Assembly (NCBI GenBank): GCA_019648995.1
Contig: BLXT01002938.1
Location: forward strand, 69,162 to 92,801
Source: Plakobranchus ocellatus
Lineage: Eukaryota; Mollusca; Gastropoda; Plakobranchidae
DNA: 23,640 nucleotides
Direction of reading: 5' to 3'
Shown: one piece after another, positions 19,541 through 23,640 of the stretch
Numbering within the stretch: position 1 is the stretch's first letter
Layout: every line of letters begins with the position of its first letter
Position numbers and translations under genes: made by a program
Notes under the pieces: generated by a model
What the model was told of the DNA's origin: nothing
The model's database searches: none
Seen by the model: the letters and a program-made list of their open reading frames with translations, nothing else

Positions 19541-19541
19541 G

Positions 19542-19630
19542 CTTTTGTTAACAACGCTAGTCGATTTGCACACGGCACTGAAGAAATTCCCTGTGCTTAC
19601 TGCTACAGTGCTAGCGATGTCTGACAAAAC
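19542..19630. repeat. 90-bp imperfect palindrome
   Basis: CTTTTGTTAACAACGCTAG (19542-19560) pairs with CTAGCGATGTCTGACAAAAC (19611-19630) with a few mismatches. Inside, GCACACGG pairs with CCCTGTGC, and GCACTG with CAGTGC is an alternative. The fold would be a long stem-loop, as in a miniature inverted-repeat element or a structured RNA. The local GC content is higher than the flanks. Confidence 0.6.
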
Positions 19631-19639
19631 AACGGGCCC

Positions 19640-21110
19640 TTATCTGCGTAACCTTTAAAATGTCTTTTTGATAAAACGCCTTTCATGTTAAATAATGAGA
19701 ACTCATCATTTCATCTGTGGTTAAAGATCTAATATTTTCACATCAAGAGTTATGCCGAATGGATCTACAGTTAATGAACTGATATTTCTTTATAAACGAA
19801 AGAATTCATGTCTTTTTTTTTATACACGGGTTGATCATGACGCCATGACCTTACCATATCGAACAGCATCGGTGAATTTAAGTTGAAACAGGATTAATTC
19901 ATAAAAGGAAAAAGACTTTCTATAAGTTTTCACTTACATGTATTTTAATTGAGGAAAGACGATTTGTTTCACACAAATAATTCTACTTAAAAAAAACAAA
20001 AAACTGTCAAGTGACACAGCTCAAACGATTAATTATGTAGACTATCTCTTATTCTTAAACCAATTTTCGACATGGATAGATTTTAATTGCTAAACAAAAT
20101 CAAGAACTGTATACTTATTTTTTTTTTTGAAAAGATCATAGGATGTAATGGACGAACTTTGGAAATGCCTACGATTTTTTTTTAATTTGGAGAATACGTA
20201 TGTTGTAGAACAAACGGCTTAAATCGACGTCAACGCTGTCGGGAGTTGTAATCAAAATAAGATTTATCGTACATGTATTTACAAGCCCATGCTTTTTTAG
20301 AACCCAAAAAGTCGTAACCCAAGTACATTTGTTGGTTACTTAATTGTTATCCAGACAGGTCGTATCTTCGACAAACGACTATTCGGTTTCACCGCCCCAT
20401 CAATTGACTTGGCCTAAGTCTTCATACGCCCCTTTGCTTTTCAAAATCATTTTACCTTATTAAGTTTTAACATTGAAATATTTAAAGATACGACTTTTAT
20501 TGTCTCTCACAACGAAACGCAAACTAAAGATTAGTAGGCCTCCGAAATCCACGAAAAACCCAAATATTTCAATATTACATCGCAACAAATGCCCACTTCC
20601 GTTGTTGCTTTCCGCCGAGCCAATACTGTACTTTAAATGCTGTGCAAAGGCTCTTGCGATTTATTTTGTGCTTTCTTAAGTCAGACGATATCAAGTAAAT
20701 ACATTTATGAAGATGGATATTTTCCTTAGGCTAATGACGATATAAGTGGTATTAATTCTATGGAAATATTGTGAAATTGATGGTTAAAATAAAATGATAT
20801 GTTTAATTATTTTTACATATTAAAGACAATGAGATATTTATCAACTCGGTTGGGAATCGCATTCTAAGACCGAAGGTTGCAAGTATAATCATCCTCAAAC
20901 CTCTGCAAACCACAAGATACAAGTTATCTTTATTGTTTTGAGCTTCGGTCGACAAACATTTCAAAACTGCGTGGCACATAGAATTATAATAATAATAAGC
21001 TACTGGTAGCCCTAACGTGGCATCGCCAATAATATTTGAATTCATACTGTATTTAAGAAATCTTACCACAAAAAAAAAACCCAACAAAATATGCGAATTC
21101 CCCTCAACCC
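19640..21110. other. No gene recognised
   Basis: AT-rich. ORFs 20473-20679 (plus) and 20803-21087 (minus) lack motifs. Near 20588-20630 the plus strand has CACTTCCG (ETS-like) and GCCAAT (CCAAT-box-like) words close together, but no transcript start or gene is evident. Confidence 0.35.
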
Positions 21111-21119
21111 ATTCTTGCA

Positions 21120-21720
21120 GTGTCTAAGAGAAAGATGAAAGCCAACTGATCCAAGAAACAGAAGCTAGTCTATTGGTGAAGAGAGTAATGATGAAGGCAA
21201 CACATTCGCAGAGATGAATCTGACTAGCTTGAAAGATTTATATACTGATACAAATGGAAATATGGCAGGGGTAAAAATACGATGCAACGATTTGAATAAG
21301 TATGAGAATGTACGTGGTGCGAAGAATGAAACTGGATGGGTATAAGTCATTTAAAAAATAAGGATCAGCTATACTGAGAAATGGAAGATATCTTGGACTG
21401 ATAGAAGCATAAGACGTTCCAAACGATTTTTATCGACGATGGGTCACAGAGAGTAATGCAAGAGATTAGGACATCAATAGAGTAGATAGGACATAGTCGG
21501 TAAAGCAGAATCAGAAGATTCATTGGTACGGGTGCATGAGGCAATAGCTTTGCTTTGTCACAAAGTTTGTGACGAGACTAGGAGTTTGGGTAAAGCTCCT
21601 GTCCGAACGAAAACTTGTAGAGAGAGAAGATAGGAAACATTTAAAAAGGAAAAGAGCAGTGAATAGTGGTGCGAAAGTTGGGAGAAATGAAAATAAGGTG
21701 TGGAGGTTCCTACTCAAGAA
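21120..21720 (+). other. Purine-rich block, possibly decayed coding sequence
   Basis: About 600 bp of the plus strand are strongly enriched in A and G, with many GAAG, GAGA and GGAAA words. Flanking DNA lacks this skew. Plus-strand frames are broken, but the last part is open for about 59 codons before the stop near 21733, with K/R/E-rich content (E-R-K-L-V-E-R-E-D-R-K). It could be an old retroelement coding region. No motif is firm enough to name it. It contains a 15-bp palindrome TCACAAAGTTTGTGA at 21558-21572. Confidence 0.3.
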
Positions 21721-21835
21721 AACTCTTACTTGAGTTGTTTCATATTAAGAAAGTTTGAAACTGTTCCAATGAAACCCTTCCGGCCTTTTCACAGACGTAA
21801 ATCGAAAGAGAGTTTTCTTTTAAAAAATCATTGTA

Positions 21836-21920
21836 ATGATTGAGATACATGTGCAGTCTGCCTCAGTGTCGGAAGGACATCCATCAGGAACTGGCCAAGA
21901 TTTCTTAATTCATTTATTAG
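21836..21920 (+). CDS. Candidate coding exon with ATG, unknown protein
   Basis: ATG at 21836 opens a frame of 28 codons plus one base, M-I-E-I-H-V-Q-S-A-S-V-S-E-G-H-P-S-G-T-G..., ending at a donor TTATTAG/GTAATT. If the acceptor-like GTGCAG at 21856 is used, the exon would start at 21857 in the same frame. Without splicing the frame ends at a TAA about 30 bases into the intron. It joins in phase 1 to 21983-22012. No family recognised. Confidence 0.3.
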
Positions 21921-21982
21921 GTAATTTATATTGTTACTCAAAATAAAGACCCTATATTTGTAACATTTTTACTCTTTTACAG

Positions 21983-22012
21983 AGCTTGACTTGGCGTCTA
22001 GTCCAACTAGAG
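21983..22012 (+). CDS. Candidate 30-bp exon after a 62-bp intron
   Basis: A strong acceptor (TTTTTACTCTTTTACAG) precedes 21983. The preceding phase-1 base gives E-L-D-L-A-S-S-P-T-R, then a donor AGAG/GTATTT in phase 1 follows. If that donor is ignored the frame closes after 13 more codons. The intron 21921-21982 would be only 62 bp, near the lower limit for metazoan splicing. Confidence 0.3.
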
Positions 22013-22524
22013 GTATTTATTACATGAGTATATATATATGCATATCCTAATCCTAATTACTATAGTCTTTAATTAATTAGGCCTTAGGGGTCTTCAAAAT
22101 TTATAAAGAATAAAAATTTAAAAAATTATGAAGAACTGCCCGCGCTATAAATTGCATTCGAATTATATCCCCTTTTGTTCGTCAATGTCCGTGTCTCGAT
22201 TTACTTCCTGTTAACCAAATTAAGAAGGAAAAAACTTATGCAAAGATAATCTTTTAACTGACTTTTTAAAATTTGTTGTCTGGGTTTCTTTTTCTTGAGA
22301 GATGAAAATGCCTTTAATGTTTGTTCCTCTATAGCTTTTCAAAACCGTAATATGAGGCCAGAATTATTATTAGGAAGTAATTATTGAGGTTGAGTCCATA
22401 TAAATAATACAAGGTGTTCTTACATAGGTGGAAGGTTTTTATCTACCTCCATTATTCACACTCTATAGCTTTCCACCTAAATAATATAGGGTTGGGGGGT
22501 TGCATTATTCTATCCTGGCGGTTT

Positions 22525-22538
22525 GTTGCGCGCGCAAC
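22525..22538. repeat. 14-bp perfect CpG palindrome GTTGCGCGCGCAAC
   Basis: A self-complementary GC-rich core in AT-rich DNA. GCAACTTTTG is repeated directly just after it (22534-22543 and 22560-22569). Function unknown; possibly a factor-binding dyad or the end of an element. Confidence 0.6.
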
Positions 22539-22631
22539 TTTTGTACGAATTCGCGTAAAAAGCAACTTTTGCGAAACTTTCGTGAAAAAAACGTTGTCAA
22601 GACCTGGGATAGGGTGTTTGGCATGAATATT

Positions 22632-22661
22632 CAAAACAAAACTAAACAAAACAAAACAAAA
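22632..22661. repeat. (AAAAC)n microsatellite
   Basis: Five or six AAAAC units with one interruption. The short tract could be the A-rich tail of a retroposed fragment just upstream (22500-22630), but no element was identified. Confidence 0.8.
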
Positions 22662-23545
22662 ATGCTAGGCAAAAGCATTCTCTTAACAATTGAGATTAAA
22701 TAATAATTTCTTAGGATCGGGGCTCTCCATGGCCAGCTAGGTGTAGCCGGTAGCCCTGTTTGTTGTTAAGAAGCTCGCTTAGGCCTAGCCTTGATCTATT
22801 GAGGTGGGTGCAAGCTGATATAATACTGATACTGATAGGCCCCTACTGGGAACACAGTGTGTTAATTCTGTCTGTCACTATCATCTTGTTAAGTCCTTTG
22901 TGGAAATTGTGCTCCTGCGGCTCTTTCCAACACAATTTCAATGGTATAAATTCACAGAGGCAACCGATTGTTTAGGTCGCATGACACTCCATATGCGTAC
23001 AACACTTTCCTTAGCTACGGCACGGTGAAACGACGAGGACATAACCCAATGTAAGGACTGCAAAGTTTATTCAATGCCCTGTTTTTTTTTGTTGTTGTTT
23101 TTTTTTAGGACAATTTAAAATATTCTAACAAAGTAGAACCATGTGATCCACTCAATGGCGCACATGAAGTTTTAAAAAGTAAAATTGTGTTTTAAGTTTG
23201 CGATACATACATAGGCCTACACAATAAATGAAATGCTTTGATATAATTACTGCTTGATCAAGAAAAGCATGCCTTAAAGAAAGAAAAAAAAACAAAATTA
23301 AATTATCTGTATGGTCTATAATTTCAACTTTATTTGCGCATAGATCAAAACTTATGTAACATTGGGTCAAAACCATTGATACCGTAAATTCATACAATCA
23401 ACTCTTAGATTGCGATGGAAATACTGGCTGAAGGCCTCTGGTGCAATGTTTTTCAATAACTTCAAACAAACAAACGAACAAACAAAAACCTGTTCAGTTC
23501 ATACTAAATTCATGTATAGACCAGTGCAGAGTCAGGCTAGTATTC
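22662..23545. other. No gene recognised
   Basis: Contains a short CTGATA repeat near 22815-22837, T-runs near 23081-23106 and TAGGCCTA words (22781, 23212). ORFs 22760-22975 (plus) and 23152-23397 (minus) lack motifs. Confidence 0.35.
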
Positions 23546-23609
23546 AGATCTTGATCTAGAAATTAGATCTAGAGTTCTTGATACGTTAAGATCTAGATCT
23601 AATCTAGCC
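23546..23609. repeat. AGATCT/TCTAGA cluster at right edge
   Basis: Several AGATCT/TCTAGA words, including an AAGATCTAGATCTAATCTAG stretch. This marks the return of the hexamer that is almost absent as clusters between 10 and 23.5 kb. Confidence 0.85.
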
Positions 23610-23640
23610 TTAGAGATACGAAGTTCAGCTAAGTAGCTCT

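Noticed and set aside
20588..20630. Promoter-like ETS and CCAAT words
   Set aside because: Short words occur by chance and no downstream gene on either strand supports a promoter.
1..23640. Bacterial features, CRISPR arrays, tRNA or rRNA genes
   Set aside because: No dense coding, no spaced identical repeats with unique spacers, and no complete tRNA cloverleaf or rRNA-like stretch was found on reading both strands.

Overview
This is eukaryotic, probably invertebrate, genomic DNA. It is AT-rich, has long gene-free stretches and microsatellites, and contains no bacterial-type operons or long intact ORFs. The palindromic words TAGGCCTA and (AGATCT)n recur throughout. From general knowledge this vocabulary, plus the type of reverse transcriptase seen, suggests a mollusc (gastropod-like) genome; that is inference only. 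Most of what can be read is old mobile-element material and locally duplicated repeats. No complete gene is visible.

Layout. 1-31 is an AGA microsatellite. 300-1060 (minus) holds a decayed C-terminal part of a P-element/THAP9-type transposase. 1137-1180 is a perfect hairpin, followed by an unidentified GC-richer block to about 1560. 2061-2135 is a TA microsatellite. 2473-2891 is a diverged tandem duplication. From 2.9 to 9.9 kb the DNA is peppered with AGATCT/TCTAGA clusters. Its core is a family of about 475-bp repeats (one copy near 3.06-3.2 kb; an array at 4.69-6.88 kb). That array is split by a 741-bp non-autonomous DNA transposon with piggyBac-like architecture: TTAA target duplication, short terminal inverted repeats, and a 3 x 43-bp subterminal minisatellite. 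9531-9690 is an 82-bp tandem duplication and 9961-9983 a G-quadruplex motif.

From 10.2 to 18.1 kb the plus strand carries candidate exons (10346-10447, 12144-12223, possibly 18083-18115) that join in frame but match no family I recognise. Their putative introns contain an unexplained ORF (11559-11834), a SINE-like fragment, a pair of inverted repeats flanking about 1 kb, a trinucleotide microsatellite, an antisense non-LTR-type reverse transcriptase remnant (14560-15330, minus) and an unidentified minus-strand exon-like ORF (16359-16569).

18.1-23.6 kb is mostly unassigned. It contains a 90-bp imperfect palindrome (19542-19630), a purine-rich block (21120-21720), a candidate two-exon coding segment with a 62-bp intron (21836-22012), and a return of AGATCT clusters at the right edge. 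The parts do not work together as a pathway. The window is best read as a transposon graveyard around the possible 3' part of an unknown gene.
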